Positions 29,296-38,942 are shown, counted from the stretch's first letter. The stretch is 64,000 nt of DNA from Eubacteriales bacterium (GCA_030625815.1 DAOUQF010000011.1:1-64000); one strand, 5' to 3'. The notes: generated by a model not told the origin, from the sequence alone. Numbers and translations: made by a program.

Positions 29296-30372
29296 CTATT
29301 TAACTGCGTCTCTCAAAGTTGTCAATTCTTCTGTTGTCAAGCCATTTGCAGAAGAAACAACGATGTCGCCTGCAGCAATTTTTACAACCAATTCATCAAC
29401 CATGTCAGCATAGCCATTGTCAATAATCCATTGGCTCTTCACGTAGCCAACAGCGCCTTCAGCCAATCCCAGTGCTTCAGCTTCACCGTAAACAAGCGTG
29501 CCGTCCATGTGCATTTCGATCGCACGATACAATGAGTTTCCAACCTCTTTCAAAGCTGAAGTTGCAATCAAATCTGCTTTCGCGTCTTCACCCATGTCGC
29601 GGAACAATGCTTCTTGGTCAGAGTCTACGCCGATTGCAAGCTTGTTAACTTCCGCTGCCGCATCGATTTGTCCCAAACCAGCTTGGCCTGCTACGTTAAA
29701 TCCGATTGCAACGCCTGATTGGTATTGTGCCAATGCCATCTCTTTACCTTTTGCAGAGTCATTGAAATCGCCAATGTAAGAAATCTTAACTTGAACATCA
29801 GGATTAACTGATTGCGCGCCTTCAATGTATCCTACCAAGAAATCGTTGATAACAAGAATGTCCATGCCGCCCAAGAAGCCGATTGGCTCATTGCCAGCTA
29901 CTGATGCCGCTACCGCGCCTGCAAGGAATGCACATTCGTTTTGCTTGTAAACCATTGAGTAAACATTTGTGATCTCAGGGTTTGCTACAGTATCAAAGAT
30001 AATGTAGTTGTTGTCTGGGTATTGAGGTGCAATATCTTCCAGCAACTCTTGCATTTGCCATGTACCAACGACAATTACATCATAACCCGCTTCAGAAGCG
30101 TCGATCAAACCTGGTTCCCATTTAGAGTTGTCAAATCCCATCTCGATGATCTTGACTTCAACTTTGCCTGCGTAATCTTCAACCAATTGATTGAAACCAA
30201 CCTCTGCAGAATCGAAGAATGAACGGTCACCCAGGTTACCATTAATCAACAATACTACTTTTGTAACGTCTGTTTCTGTAACTGGCGCCGGCTCATCAGA
30301 ACCTGCACAACCTGTCAGCCCAAAGGATAGTGCCAACATCAATACCAATAATAAACTAATGTACTTTTTCAC
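29296..30372 (-). CDS. BMP-family nucleoside-binding lipoprotein
   Basis: A 358-residue substrate-binding lipoprotein anchored outside the membrane. The start is a GTG at 30372, set by AGAGGAGG a few bases upstream; the frame stays open further upstream but without family likeness. The signal peptide (KKYISLLLVLMLALSFG) ends with the lipobox LTGC. The mature part has the BMP pattern NLGDRSFFDSAEVGFNQL, IVVGTWQM, IGFLGGMDI and AIGVDSDQEAL. In this operon, nucleoside binding is the natural role; BmpA-type proteins bind purine nucleosides. Confidence 0.93.
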   Translation of the reverse strand: MKKYISLLLVLMLALSFGLTGCAGSDEPAPVTETDVTKVVLLINGNLGDRSFFDSAEVGFNQLVEDYAGKVEVKIIEMGFDNSKWEPGLIDASEAGYDVIVVGTWQMQELLEDIAPQYPDNNYIIFDTVANPEITNVYSMVYKQNECAFLAGAVAASVAGNEPIGFLGGMDILVINDFLVGYIEGAQSVNPDVQVKISYIGDFNDSAKGKEMALAQYQSGVAIGFNVAGQAGLGQIDAAAEVNKLAIGVDSDQEALFRDMGEDAKADLIATSALKEVGNSLYRAIEMHMDGTLVYGEAEALGLAEGAVGYVKSQWIIDNGYADMVDELVVKIAAGDIVVSSANGLTTEELTTLRDAVK

Positions 30373-30414
30373 AAGACTACCTCCTCTTATTCTATACGAA
30401 ATACGAACAAATAA

Positions 30415-30443
30415 ATTATACAACAGGTTGGTAGTATTTGCAA
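30415..30443 (-). promoter_or_regulatory. Promoter of the nucleoside import/salvage operon
   Basis: TTGCAA and TATAAT on the minus strand, 17 nt apart, about 40 nt before the GTG start. No purine riboswitch sequence is seen between the trxB terminator and this promoter. Confidence 0.8.
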
Positions 30444-30560
30444 AACCTAATCCTCTAAATAAAACAGTGCTAAATTTCTGAAAATTGGCCAAACGACCGA
30501 ATTTCCCGATAAAAGGTTGAGAAATGAAAGCCTTTTCCCGGGACCGGTTCCATAAAGGTG

Positions 30561-30595
30561 AAAAAACAAACACAAGAACTTAATCTTGTGTTTGT
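30561..30595 (-). terminator. Terminator of trxB
   Basis: A 12-bp stem ACAAACACAAGA / TCTTGTGTTTGT with a six-base loop and a T-run on the minus strand, just after the trxB stop codon. The remaining gap (30444-30560) holds only a near-palindrome GGGACCGGTTCC at 30540-30551. Confidence 0.9.
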
Positions 30596-30600
30596 CAATT

Positions 30601-31530
30601 TTAATAATTTTCTTCTATGAATTTTTCCGCTTCAACCGCTGCGATAGCCCCGTCATTGGTTGCCGTTACAACCTGACGAAGGGTTTTTACTCGACAATCC
30701 CCTGCCGCATACACTCCCGGCACATTGGTTTTCATCAATTCATTGGTCGGAATATAGCCTCTCTCCATCTCCACGACTCCTTCAAAAGGTTTCGTATCGG
30801 GAAGATAACCCGCAAAAATAAAGACGCCAAAGGTCATATCGCCTTCATCAGGAGTGATTCTTGTCACCTCTCCATTTTGCGTGTCGGTCACTTCGATCGC
30901 GCCCAAAAGACCCTGTCCCTCAAATTTTGAAATGGCTGAATTCCACATGACCTCAATCTTTTCATTGGCAAAGATTTTATCCTGAATCGACTTTGCCGCC
31001 CGCAATTCACCGCGCCGCACGATCATCGTCACTTTTTTCGCAAACTTTGTCAAAAAGATCGATTCCTCGCAAGCGGTATCGCCACCGCCAACGGTATAGA
31101 TGTCCAATCCAGAGAAGAAAGCGCCATCGCAAGTCGCGCAATAACCAACGCCTTTTCCGGTGAATTCCGCTTCCCCGGGAACATTGAGCTTCCGTGGCTG
31201 CGCACCCACCGCCAAAATCACAGTCTTGGTCTCATAGCTTTGCTTTTCGCCATCGACAATTCTCACGCCGTCTTCAACGCGCAATCCCGTTACAGTTTCA
31301 ATTCGAATTTCCGCGCCAAAACTTTTGGCCTGCTCTTCCATTCGCGCAACCAAGGCTGGACCCGTCGCGTCTGGAATTGATCCCGGCATATTGGCCACAT
31401 CAGCCGTTTGAGAAATCAAACCGCCAACGCCTTCCTTTTCCAGAATCAAGGTCTTCATGTTTGCTCTTGCCGCATAGAGTCCCGCCGTCAATCCCGCAGG
31501 GCCAGCACCGATAATGATTACATCATACAT
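30601..31530 (-). CDS. trxB: Thioredoxin reductase
   Basis: A 309-residue FAD enzyme passing electrons from NADPH to thioredoxin. FAD-binding GAGPAGLTAGLYAAR is near the start, the redox-active CATC lies in VGYCATCDGAFF near residue 135, the second dinucleotide fold has VGGGDTACEE, and GVYAAGDCR closes the FAD site. The ATG at 31530 is chosen because GAGAGGAG lies just upstream. No thioredoxin gene is adjacent. The NADP-binding arginines (VRRGELRAAK) favour NADPH as the donor. Confidence 0.95.
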   Translation of the reverse strand: MYDVIIIGAGPAGLTAGLYAARANMKTLILEKEGVGGLISQTADVANMPGSIPDATGPALVARMEEQAKSFGAEIRIETVTGLRVEDGVRIVDGEKQSYETKTVILAVGAQPRKLNVPGEAEFTGKGVGYCATCDGAFFSGLDIYTVGGGDTACEESIFLTKFAKKVTMIVRRGELRAAKSIQDKIFANEKIEVMWNSAISKFEGQGLLGAIEVTDTQNGEVTRITPDEGDMTFGVFIFAGYLPDTKPFEGVVEMERGYIPTNELMKTNVPGVYAAGDCRVKTLRQVVTATNDGAIAAVEAEKFIEENY

Positions 31531-31552
31531 CTTGTACGCTCCTCTCTGTATG

Positions 31553-31583
31553 AAGAAAGGCATAAAAACTTCTTTATGCCTTT
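31553..31583 (-). terminator. Terminator-like hairpin after Na/Pi cotransporter gene
   Basis: An 11-bp stem AAAGGCATAAA / TTTATGCCTTT with a six-base loop, on the minus strand followed only by CTTCATAC, so termination may be incomplete. Confidence 0.6.
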
Positions 31584-31596
31584 CCTTACTGTCTTT

Positions 31597-33222
31597 TTAT
31601 GCAACTGTGTGTTCTGAGTCATCGACCAATGACGCAATATTCATGGCATGATCCGAAACACGCTCCAAGTTGCTGATTATTTCCAAGAAAACAATACCCG
31701 CCCGCGGTTCGCACGTGCCCTTGTTCAAGCGGTTGATATGCGCCTTGCGATATTCTTTTTCCAATTGATCAACCTGGGCTTCCACAATCTCTACCTGTTC
31801 CATCAACGATCGATCGACGGTCTTGATGGCATCGAGAGACGTGCGATAGGTCATAAATACCATATCGTAGATATGCTTCAATTCCTTCTGCGCAGATTCG
31901 GAGAAGCTGACATCGTAATCGATGCGGTATTGCGCCAATTCTGCGATGTTCTCCGCATGATCGCCAACCCGCTCAATATCGGTAATGGCATTCATCAAAG
32001 CTTGAATTCGAACCTGTGATTGATCGGATACCGATTGTTGCGCCAGTTCGATCAAATAGGTGGTGATATCGTGATTCAGATTGTTGATGATCTTTTCATT
32101 CTCTACAACCAAACGAATCTTCTCCGCATCAACCTCTCGCACCGCTTCCATGGACAGGTTCAAGTTCTCGCGCACAATTTTCCCCATGCGCAATACTTCT
32201 TTTCCAGCCAGACCAAGCGCGATTTCCGGTGTTTCCTGGATAATCCGGCGATCCAAGTATTTCACCGTTTTGAATTGATACTCATCCTCCCGAACCGGAA
32301 TCATTCGTTCTGCCGCTTTGACAAAGAAAACAGAGAATGGCAGCAATAACAAGGTGTTGGCAATATTGAACAAGGAATGGGCATTGGCAATCTGCCGCTG
32401 AACATTTCCAGCCGATAAACTTGTGATCCACTCCGTGATTGGCAGTATATACAGCAAGAGCATAAAGAGCAGGGTTCCAATAATGTTAAACAATAAATGC
32501 ATCAATGCAGCCCGCCTGGCCGTTCGGCTCGCACCCACCGATGAAAGCATCGCGGTTACGCAGGTACCGATATTCTGGCCAAATAGGATCGGAAATGCCG
32601 CATCCAGTCCCAAGGCTCCCGTTGAAGCAAGGGCGAGCAAAATACCCGTCGTCGCGCTTGAACTCTGCACAATGGCTGTAATCACGAAACCAACCAGAAT
32701 CCCCATAAATGGATTCGACAATCCCATAATCATCTGCGTAAAGGCCGGTGTGTTGGACAATGGTTTCAAAACACCGGACATCGTCTTCATTCCCAGGAAT
32801 AGAATGCCGAATCCAATCAAAACTTCCGCAATTTCTTGATGTTGTCTTTTCTTTGCCGCCAATTGCAAGGCAACCCCGGCTGCAATCACAAATGGCGCGA
32901 TATCCGTTAATTTGAAGGCTACCAATTGCGCGGTAACTGTTGTACCGATATTGGCACCCATAATTACCCCAATTGCTTGGTAGAGACTCATTAATCCAGC
33001 GTTTACAAAACCGACCACCATAACCGTGGTCGCGGAAGAACTCTGGATTAGCATGGTTACGACCGCGCCTACAACCACGCCAATATATTTATTGGTTGTC
33101 AATGCGCCAATCATTTGCTTCAGGCGATTGCCTGCTGCCTTCTGCAAACCGTTGCCCATCATGTTCATACCGAACAAAAACAGACCCAGGCCGCCTAAGA
33201 CTCCTGCAAGAATGCTAAACAT
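31597..33222 (-). CDS. Na/Pi cotransporter with PhoU-like domain
   Basis: A 541-residue membrane protein for sodium-driven phosphate uptake. Two inverted transport repeats each carry the signature QSSSATT (near residues 60 and 190), with GANIGTT and GQNIGTC partner segments. After about residue 310 comes a cytoplasmic PhoU-like helical domain (NDITTYLIELAQQSV, DIERVGDHAENIAE, LERVSDHAMNIAS). This NptA-PhoU layout is common in Clostridia. Na+ use agrees with the possible Na+-pumping pyrophosphatase at 10.5-12.6 kb. Confidence 0.93.
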   Translation of the reverse strand: MFSILAGVLGGLGLFLFGMNMMGNGLQKAAGNRLKQMIGALTTNKYIGVVVGAVVTMLIQSSSATTVMVVGFVNAGLMSLYQAIGVIMGANIGTTVTAQLVAFKLTDIAPFVIAAGVALQLAAKKRQHQEIAEVLIGFGILFLGMKTMSGVLKPLSNTPAFTQMIMGLSNPFMGILVGFVITAIVQSSSATTGILLALASTGALGLDAAFPILFGQNIGTCVTAMLSSVGASRTARRAALMHLLFNIIGTLLFMLLLYILPITEWITSLSAGNVQRQIANAHSLFNIANTLLLLPFSVFFVKAAERMIPVREDEYQFKTVKYLDRRIIQETPEIALGLAGKEVLRMGKIVRENLNLSMEAVREVDAEKIRLVVENEKIINNLNHDITTYLIELAQQSVSDQSQVRIQALMNAITDIERVGDHAENIAELAQYRIDYDVSFSESAQKELKHIYDMVFMTYRTSLDAIKTVDRSLMEQVEIVEAQVDQLEKEYRKAHINRLNKGTCEPRAGIVFLEIISNLERVSDHAMNIASLVDDSEHTVA

Positions 33223-33280
33223 AATTGTTAACCCACCTCATTCATTTATTTCAAACACGTCTCCGTGTTCGCAACGGAAT

Positions 33281-33751
33281 TTATCGCAAGCCTGGATAAT
33301 CCAGCTGGCGAAGCGCTTCATACAAGACAATGTTAACAGAATTGGACAAATTCAAAGAGCGTGCTCGTTCGATGTTTCTCATAGGCACGCGAATGTTTCG
33401 ATCCTCGAATCGCTTGAGCAATGCCTCGTCGATCCCCTTGGTTTCCTTGCCGAAAACCAAATAACATTCATCAAAGTATGAAAAGTCGGAATGCCTGTGT
33501 CCACCCTTGGTGGTTGCAAAGAAAAATCGATTGTGATCGACTGTATCCAGCAACTCGTCAAAGCTCTCGTGAACCACGACCTCCACCAGATCCCAATAAT
33601 CGAGTCCGGCTCGTTTTAAATATTTATCTGAAATCGAAAACCCCAAAGGTTTTACCAAATGCAAAACCGTTCCAGTCGCTGCGCAAGTCCGCGCGATGGT
33701 TCCCGTGTTCTGTGGGATCTCCGGTTCAATCAATACAATATGAAGTGCCAT
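33281..33751 (-). CDS. trmL: tRNA (cytidine/uridine-34 2'-O)-methyltransferase TrmL
   Basis: A 156-residue SPOUT methyltransferase that modifies the wobble base of some leucine tRNAs. It starts LHIVLIEPEIPQNTGTIARTCAATG, and has the knot motifs LVFGKETKGI and RSLNLSNSVNIVLYEALRQ. The length is standard. It lies one base downstream of the HAD phosphatase stop and is probably co-transcribed with it. Confidence 0.95.
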   Translation of the reverse strand: MALHIVLIEPEIPQNTGTIARTCAATGTVLHLVKPLGFSISDKYLKRAGLDYWDLVEVVVHESFDELLDTVDHNRFFFATTKGGHRHSDFSYFDECYLVFGKETKGIDEALLKRFEDRNIRVPMRNIERARSLNLSNSVNIVLYEALRQLDYPGLR

Positions 33752-33752
33752 C

Positions 33753-34565
33753 TTAATCCTCCCTACAATAGGTATTTATCACTTGTGCAATGGCAGATTC
33801 GTCATTTCTGACGGTTACAGCATCCGCAACCCGTTTCAATTTATCCGCTGCATTGCCTACTGCAATTCCAATCTCCGCCGCTTCAATCATCGCGCAATCA
33901 TTTTCTTGATCGCCTACGGCGATTGTCTCCTCCAAGGAAATGGAAAGATGCGCGCAAACCGCTTTTAATGCAATTCCCTTATTCACGTCCTTCGCCATCA
34001 CTTCAATCAAGCCAGTCCAAGACTGGGCAACCGCCCACCCCGCTTGCGCTTCAATCTCCTGTCGCGCGCGATTCAACCGGTCTTCATCATCCGTATGCAA
34101 AACAAATTTCGGAACCTGAATGGCGGCTTCCCGATAGTGGGACGCCAATGCCTCATCAGAAAAATATTGCATCTGCGGACCCATTCCTCCCTCGTACTTT
34201 TGATACAAGGATCGCATGGATTCCGGGGCATAGATTGTTTCCAGATCATAATACCGATACTGCACATGGTGTTTCCTTGCCACCTCAATCAAAGAAGCAA
34301 CTTGCTCCGTAGAAAGGAACTGATTATTCAAAACTCGTTCTTCCTTTGGATCCAGGATATATGCGCCATTAAAACAGACCAGCGGAAGCATTGGTGAAAC
34401 TTGATTCGCAAAGTCTTGTGCCGCTCGCAGATTTCTCCCCGTGACCACCACCACAAGTCCACCTCGATTTTGGTACGATCGAATTGCAGCCAAGTTGGCC
34501 TCAGAAATTTCATGATCATCATTCAATAAGGTTCCATCTAAATCAACAGCCAATAACTTTTTCAT
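33753..34565 (-). CDS. HAD-superfamily (Cof-type) phosphatase
   Basis: A 270-residue cytoplasmic phosphatase of the Cof/YidA group. The ATG at 34565, with AAAGGAGG upstream, gives the canonical start KKLLAVDLDGTLLNDDHEIS (DxD nucleophile); later motifs are VVVTGRN, the lysine in KDVNKGIALKAV and IAVGDQENDCAMIEAA. Substrates of this group are sugar phosphates or flavin/pyridoxal phosphates; none is indicated here. Confidence 0.93.
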   Translation of the reverse strand: MKKLLAVDLDGTLLNDDHEISEANLAAIRSYQNRGGLVVVVTGRNLRAAQDFANQVSPMLPLVCFNGAYILDPKEERVLNNQFLSTEQVASLIEVARKHHVQYRYYDLETIYAPESMRSLYQKYEGGMGPQMQYFSDEALASHYREAAIQVPKFVLHTDDEDRLNRARQEIEAQAGWAVAQSWTGLIEVMAKDVNKGIALKAVCAHLSISLEETIAVGDQENDCAMIEAAEIGIAVGNAADKLKRVADAVTVRNDESAIAQVINTYCRED

Positions 34566-34629
34566 CGCAGCCTCCTTTAAGCCTCCAGCATTCATTATAT
34601 AGACAGGCAAGGAGCGAATCAATAAAAAT

Positions 34630-35283
34630 TTAACGAGAATGATTAATAAATTCAAGGCAAAGCTTTTCCTTTGCAAGGGGACAAACCGCGCAATTGGGAT
34701 TGCGTGCCGTACAGACACGACGACCATGAAAAATAATCCAATGATGCGCGTCTTTCCAATCTTTTTTGGGAATCACCTTCATCAAATCCTCTTCCGTTTT
34801 TCGAACATTGGTCGCCTGGGCAAGTCCAATGCGATTGGCAACCCGGAACACATGGGTGTCTACGGCGATGGCGGGAACCTCAAAGGCGTTGCTCAAAACG
34901 ACATTGGTTGTCTTGCGGCCGACCCCCGGAAGAGCTTCCAAGGCTTCCCGAGTTGATGGAACTTGGGCCCCATGCCTTTCGATCAAGAGCCGGCTCATGG
35001 CGAGCAAATTCTTCGACTTGTTTCGGTAGAGTCCAATCCGCCTCACCTGTGATTCGATTTCCGCCTGTGTCAGCCGAATCATCGCTTCCGGGGTATTGGC
35101 AATCGGAAAGAGATCTGCCGTTACCTTGTTGACAGCGACATCCGTTGTCTGGGCGCTCAGCATCACGGCCACCAACAGCTCATACTCGCTGTTCCAATTC
35201 AATTCCGTTTTGGGATTGGGATATAGGTTCGCCAGGATCTCCAATACGGATCCCTTTTCTGTTTTTGTCAGTCGTTTTCTCAT
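34630..35283 (-). CDS. nth: Endonuclease III
   Basis: A 217-residue DNA glycosylase/AP lyase removing oxidised pyrimidines. The helix-hairpin-helix EALPGVGRKTTNVVLSNAF contains the catalytic lysine (about residue 120), VDTHVFRVANRIG holds the aspartate, and the C-terminal iron-sulphur loop CTARNPNCAVCPLAKEKLC has the C-x6-C-x2-C-x5-C spacing. The ATG at 35283 follows GGAGGGG. A second base-excision gene, nfo, is 3 kb away on the same strand. Confidence 0.96.
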   Translation of the reverse strand: MRKRLTKTEKGSVLEILANLYPNPKTELNWNSEYELLVAVMLSAQTTDVAVNKVTADLFPIANTPEAMIRLTQAEIESQVRRIGLYRNKSKNLLAMSRLLIERHGAQVPSTREALEALPGVGRKTTNVVLSNAFEVPAIAVDTHVFRVANRIGLAQATNVRKTEEDLMKVIPKKDWKDAHHWIIFHGRRVCTARNPNCAVCPLAKEKLCLEFINHSR

Positions 35284-35326
35284 TTTCCCCTCCATCCTTA
35301 TTTTATCCTTGTCTCAACAAAATGGA

Positions 35327-35354
35327 AAGAAAAAACGACGCTTGCGCGTCGTTT
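35327..35354 (-). terminator. Terminator of kbl
   Basis: A 9-bp stem AAACGACGC / GCGTCGTTT with a four-base loop and a T-run on the minus strand, right after the kbl stop codon. Confidence 0.9.
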
Positions 35355-35361
35355 CCAATTT

Positions 35362-36549
35362 TTATAAAATTCCGATCTCTTTTGCCGTGCTTTCAAAGAT
35401 GGTAATCGCTTGATCCAATTGTTCCTTGGTATGACCCGCCGTAACCATGCAGCGAAGCCTTCCGGCTCCCCGTGGGACCGTCGGAAATACGATGCCGGAT
35501 ACATATACCCCATTCTCCAAAAGCTTGCGGGAGAATTCCATAGTCTTGGCTTCATCTCCGACCATCACAGGGGTAATCGGGGTTTCGCTATTTCCCGTAT
35601 CAAATCCCAAAGCCGCCAGTTTTTCTTTGAAGTATCGCGCGTTGTCCCATAATCGATCCGTATATTCCGTTGATTCCATCAACATATTGATGGCTTCGAT
35701 GGCTGCCGCAACCGATGCAGGCGGGATGGATGTAGAAAACAGAATGGGTCGACCACGATGATTCAGCCATTCATAGGCCGTTTCGTTGCAGGCGACATAT
35801 CCTCCGATGGATCCAATCGCCTTTGATAGGGTGCCCATACTAAAATCAACGCGTCCATGAAGACCGAAATGATCAACCGTTCCTCGACCGCTTTCTCCCA
35901 GCACACCAGAGCCATGAGCATCATCCACATAGGTCATGCACTCATACTTTTCCGCCAAAGCAACGATCTCCGGCAATTTTGCAATATCGCCATCCATGCT
36001 GAATACCCCATCGGTGATAATTAATACGTTGCGATAGTTTTCCCGTCGCTCTTTTAAGACACGCTCTAAATCTTCCATATCGCTGTGTTGAAATACCGTT
36101 TTGTCCGCACGGGACAATCGGCATCCGTCAATAATGCTGGCATGATTCAAAGAATCCGAAATAATCAAATCGCCTTTTTCAGTAATTGCCTGAATGGCGC
36201 CCGCGTTGCAATTGAATCCTGATTGAAATGCAATCGCCGCATCCTCTCGCTTGAAGGTCGCAATTGTTCGGTCCAGTTCCTCATGCAAGGCCGTGTTTCC
36301 CACAATGGTTCGCACCGCGCCAGAGCCAACCCCATATGTATCAATCGCACGCTTGGCCGCTTCCTTAATTCGCGGATGATTGGCAAATCCCAAATAGTTG
36401 TTCGATGATAAGTTGATTACACTTTTGCCGTTTAAAACAATCTCTGCATCGCATGGCGATTCCAATACAGGCAGCTTTCGATAAACCCCCGTATCCTTCA
36501 AGTCTTGCACTTTTTCCGCCAAATATCCCAATTCATGAATCTTGCTCAT
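35362..36549 (-). CDS. kbl: Glycine C-acetyltransferase (2-amino-3-ketobutyrate CoA ligase)
   Basis: A 395-residue PLP enzyme of the alpha-oxoamine synthase family. Landmarks are [48 protein letters not shown] and the PLP lysine in [13 protein letters not shown] near residue 240. It most resembles Kbl, which with threonine dehydrogenase degrades threonine to glycine and acetyl-CoA; 8-amino-7-oxononanoate synthase (BioF) is the nearest alternative. No tdh or biotin genes are adjacent, so the role rests on sequence likeness. GAGGTG precedes the ATG. Confidence 0.85.
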   Translation of the reverse strand: MSKIHELGYLAEKVQDLKDTGVYRKLPVLESPCDAEIVLNGKSVINLSSNNYLGFANHPRIKEAAKRAIDTYGVGSGAVRTIVGNTALHEELDRTIATFKREDAAIAFQSGFNCNAGAIQAITEKGDLIISDSLNHASIIDGCRLSRADKTVFQHSDMEDLERVLKERRENYRNVLIITDGVFSMDGDIAKLPEIVALAEKYECMTYVDDAHGSGVLGESGRGTVDHFGLHGRVDFSMGTLSKAIGSIGGYVACNETAYEWLNHRGRPILFSTSIPPASVAAAIEAINMLMESTEYTDRLWDNARYFKEKLAALGFDTGNSETPITPVMVGDEAKTMEFSRKLLENGVYVSGIVFPTVPRGAGRLRCMVTAGHTKEQLDQAITIFESTAKEIGIL

Positions 36550-36628
36550 CTCGTCACCTCCGTGTTTTCTTCCCTTTTATGATAGCATATTTCACAGGAA
36601 AACCTTTCGATGAATTGCTCAAAAAGCA

Positions 36629-37744
36629 TTAACAATCTGTCATCTTTTCCGATGATTTCCAGGCCAGCACAGCCGTCCATTCTTCACGCACAAAAACATC
36701 TTTTTCCGTCTCTAAACGACCCAAAATCAAGGTTCTCCCCCGAGATGGCTCCATGCGGATCAATGTCCATGCCGCGAAGGATCTCACCATGGCCGAGGGA
36801 TCTTGCAAAACGGGAACAACACGCTCGAAACCCGCCTTGCATTCAGGTCGCGCCAGAGCCAAAAGCGCATTGCGCCTCAAGATGTTTCTACCCCGCCAAC
36901 CGGCAGCCGTATGGAGGAATCGCGACTGAAACTCCCCTTTATTCATCTCGAGAATGGCAAGCAGCTCCGGATTCGCCTCTTCCCATAAAGAATCCGTTTC
37001 CTCATCCATCCGCTCCCGATTCCATGGACACGCCCGTTGACAGGTGTCGCAACCATAGATGCGATCGCCCCATCGCTCTCGGATCCAAAAAGGAACCGAA
37101 GCTTTCGCCTGAGTCCAATAGGACAGGCAGCGCTTCACATCCATCCGATAGGGACGATCCAGCGCTCCCGTCGGACAGGCGTTTTGACAGCGCATGCAGG
37201 TTCCGCATCCGTCTTCATTCAGTTCCCTTTCCAGTGCCAGATCCCCCTCCAAAAGAATCAATCCCAAAAAGAACATCGAGCCCCAGTTGGGATGAATGAT
37301 CGTTGTGTTTTTCCCCTGAAAACCGGCCCCCGCCGCTTGAGCGAAAGCCCGCTCCAGAAGAGGACCCGTATCCACCTGCACTTGTCCCTTCAATCCGCGG
37401 CTCGCCAAACGCTCCATCAGCACATTCGTCTCCCGCTGCATCACACGATGATAGTCTTCGCCAACAGCAAAGACAGACACGCTTCCCCGCATAGGATCAT
37501 TCGTTTTTTTCCGTGTTTGCTTTGGCATTGGCAAGCCAACGATCAGCATTGTACCCACCGACCCATAGGTTTCCCGAGGATCCACCCGGCGATCCAAATC
37601 GGCTTCTTCAAACTCCACCTCTTCCCCCGCTTCCTTTCGGGCGGAAAGAATTTCTCTTGTCTCATCCAAAACTTTTGCGGACATAGCACCTATTATTTCA
37701 ATGGAAAGATTTTCAGTCATTTCAGACAAGCTCATCCAGTTCAT
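36629..37744 (-). CDS. queG: Epoxyqueuosine reductase QueG
   Basis: A 371-residue cobalamin and iron-sulphur enzyme for the last step of queuosine synthesis in tRNA. The two [4Fe-4S] motifs are CGTCMRCQNACPTGAL near residue 190 and YGCDTCQRACPWNRE near residue 245, in the crossed arrangement of the family. A HEAT-like C-terminal part (RRNALLALARPECK, MVRSFAAWTLIRME) binds tRNA. GGAGG precedes the ATG, which lies at the end of the zinc-ribbon gene. Other queuosine genes are not in the window. Confidence 0.93.
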   Translation of the reverse strand: MNWMSLSEMTENLSIEIIGAMSAKVLDETREILSARKEAGEEVEFEEADLDRRVDPRETYGSVGTMLIVGLPMPKQTRKKTNDPMRGSVSVFAVGEDYHRVMQRETNVLMERLASRGLKGQVQVDTGPLLERAFAQAAGAGFQGKNTTIIHPNWGSMFFLGLILLEGDLALERELNEDGCGTCMRCQNACPTGALDRPYRMDVKRCLSYWTQAKASVPFWIRERWGDRIYGCDTCQRACPWNRERMDEETDSLWEEANPELLAILEMNKGEFQSRFLHTAAGWRGRNILRRNALLALARPECKAGFERVVPVLQDPSAMVRSFAAWTLIRMEPSRGRTLILGRLETEKDVFVREEWTAVLAWKSSEKMTDC

Positions 37745-38110
37745 CTACTCTTCCTCCAACTTCGCTCCGCACTTTGCGCAATAGACATCGCCCTCGCCAG
37801 CGCGATAGCTGCATTCAGAGCAAAAGCGGCCCCTTGTCTTTGTCGTCCCCGGCATATCCCAAGGACCTACAGAATCTCCAGCCATTAAACGATCGGCACG
37901 TTCTTCGGAAATCTCAGTCCCTTCCCCACAATTTTCACATGCCAAAAAACACCGGCGGTTCCAGTGAAAGACCGGCAAAAAGAAAAAATGAAAAATCCGC
38001 TCAGTTTGAATCAACGCCAATGATTCACGCTCGCAACCGCTACAGGCACCTTTCGGCTCAGCGATTTTTTTCTTGCGATCCTGAATCCCAAAAACCCCGA
38101 TAAAAAACAT
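37745..38110 (-). CDS. Zinc-ribbon protein, unknown function
   Basis: A 121-residue cytoplasmic protein with three cysteine pairs: CSGCER near residue 24, CENCGEG near residue 58, and CSECSYRAGEGDVYCAKCGAK near the C-terminus. The first two pairs and the last two look like separate zinc ribbons. The ATG at 38110 is chosen because it lies just after the nfo stop with a GGGGAATAGGCGG ribosome site; the open frame continues upstream inside nfo. A role in transcription or RNA binding is possible but unproven. Confidence 0.65.
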   Translation of the reverse strand: MFFIGVFGIQDRKKKIAEPKGACSGCERESLALIQTERIFHFFFLPVFHWNRRCFLACENCGEGTEISEERADRLMAGDSVGPWDMPGTTKTRGRFCSECSYRAGEGDVYCAKCGAKLEEE

Positions 38111-38114
38111 CCGC

Positions 38115-38942
38115 CTATTCCCCTTCCTGCCGCACCCATGCAATTTCCTCTTTATATCCAGGCAATTCATTGGGCGTTTCCAGGATCAGCGGAAGGGCAC
38201 GGATCGCTGGATGAGAAACAAAGCGAATCAATCCCTCCGCGTTCATGCTCCCTTCCCCCAACTTGGCATGTCGATCCTTATGGCTGTCAAAGGGCGTTAA
38301 ACTGTCATTCAAATGAATGGCTTTCAGGCGATCGAGTCCGACAGTCCGGTCAAACTCATTCAATACCCCATTTAAATCGTTCATAATGTCATAGCCAGCG
38401 CTATAGACATGGCAGGTGTCCATCAAGACCCCCAGCCGTTCATTGTCGTGAACCCCGTCGATAATGGCGCGCAATTCCTCGAAGCGACTTCCCACCTCAG
38501 ATCCCTTTCCCGACATGGCTTCTAAAAGGATCCAACCCGGAAACTCTGCCAGAGGCATTTCGTTTAACGCCTCAATAATCTGTTGAATGCCTACTTCCAC
38601 ACCTTGCCCCGTATGGCTGCCGGGATGAAAATTATAATAAAGGGGAGGAAAATTCTGCAGACGCTTAAGATCATCCAAAAACATGGATCGGCCAAACACT
38701 CTGGTTTCTTCCGTTTTGGAGCAAAGATTCAAGGTGTAAGGCGCATGCGCCACCAGGGTTCCCCATTCTCCGCTCTCAATCCGTTCGATAAATCCGTTCA
38801 GATCCTTAGGGTCAATGGCCTTCGCTCTGCCACCCCTGGGATTTCTTGTGAAAAATTGAAAGGTATTGGCTCCAATGGTTTCCGCTGTGTCCAACATCGC
38901 TTCGTATCCCTTTGCTACTGATAAATGACATCCTATTTTCAT
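38115..38942 (-). CDS. nfo: Endonuclease IV
   Basis: A 275-residue Zn-dependent AP endonuclease. It opens with IGCHLSVAKGYEAMLDTA and carries NTFQFFTRNPR, FHPGSHTG, ILLEAMSGKGSEVG, VLMDTCHVYSAGYD and HLNDSLTPFDSHKDRHAKLGEG, which hold the trinuclear zinc ligands. Length is typical. It is the first gene of a minus-strand run with the zinc-ribbon protein and queG and is divergent from rodA. Confidence 0.96.
   Translation of the reverse strand: MKIGCHLSVAKGYEAMLDTAETIGANTFQFFTRNPRGGRAKAIDPKDLNGFIERIESGEWGTLVAHAPYTLNLCSKTEETRVFGRSMFLDDLKRLQNFPPLYYNFHPGSHTGQGVEVGIQQIIEALNEMPLAEFPGWILLEAMSGKGSEVGSRFEELRAIIDGVHDNERLGVLMDTCHVYSAGYDIMNDLNGVLNEFDRTVGLDRLKAIHLNDSLTPFDSHKDRHAKLGEGSMNAEGLIRFVSHPAIRALPLILETPNELPGYKEEIAWVRQEGE

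Noticed and set aside
30373-30560. Purine riboswitch upstream of the nucleoside operon
   Set aside because: No conserved purine aptamer core or paired loops could be found; the promoter lies only about 40 nt before the start codon, leaving no room for an aptamer.
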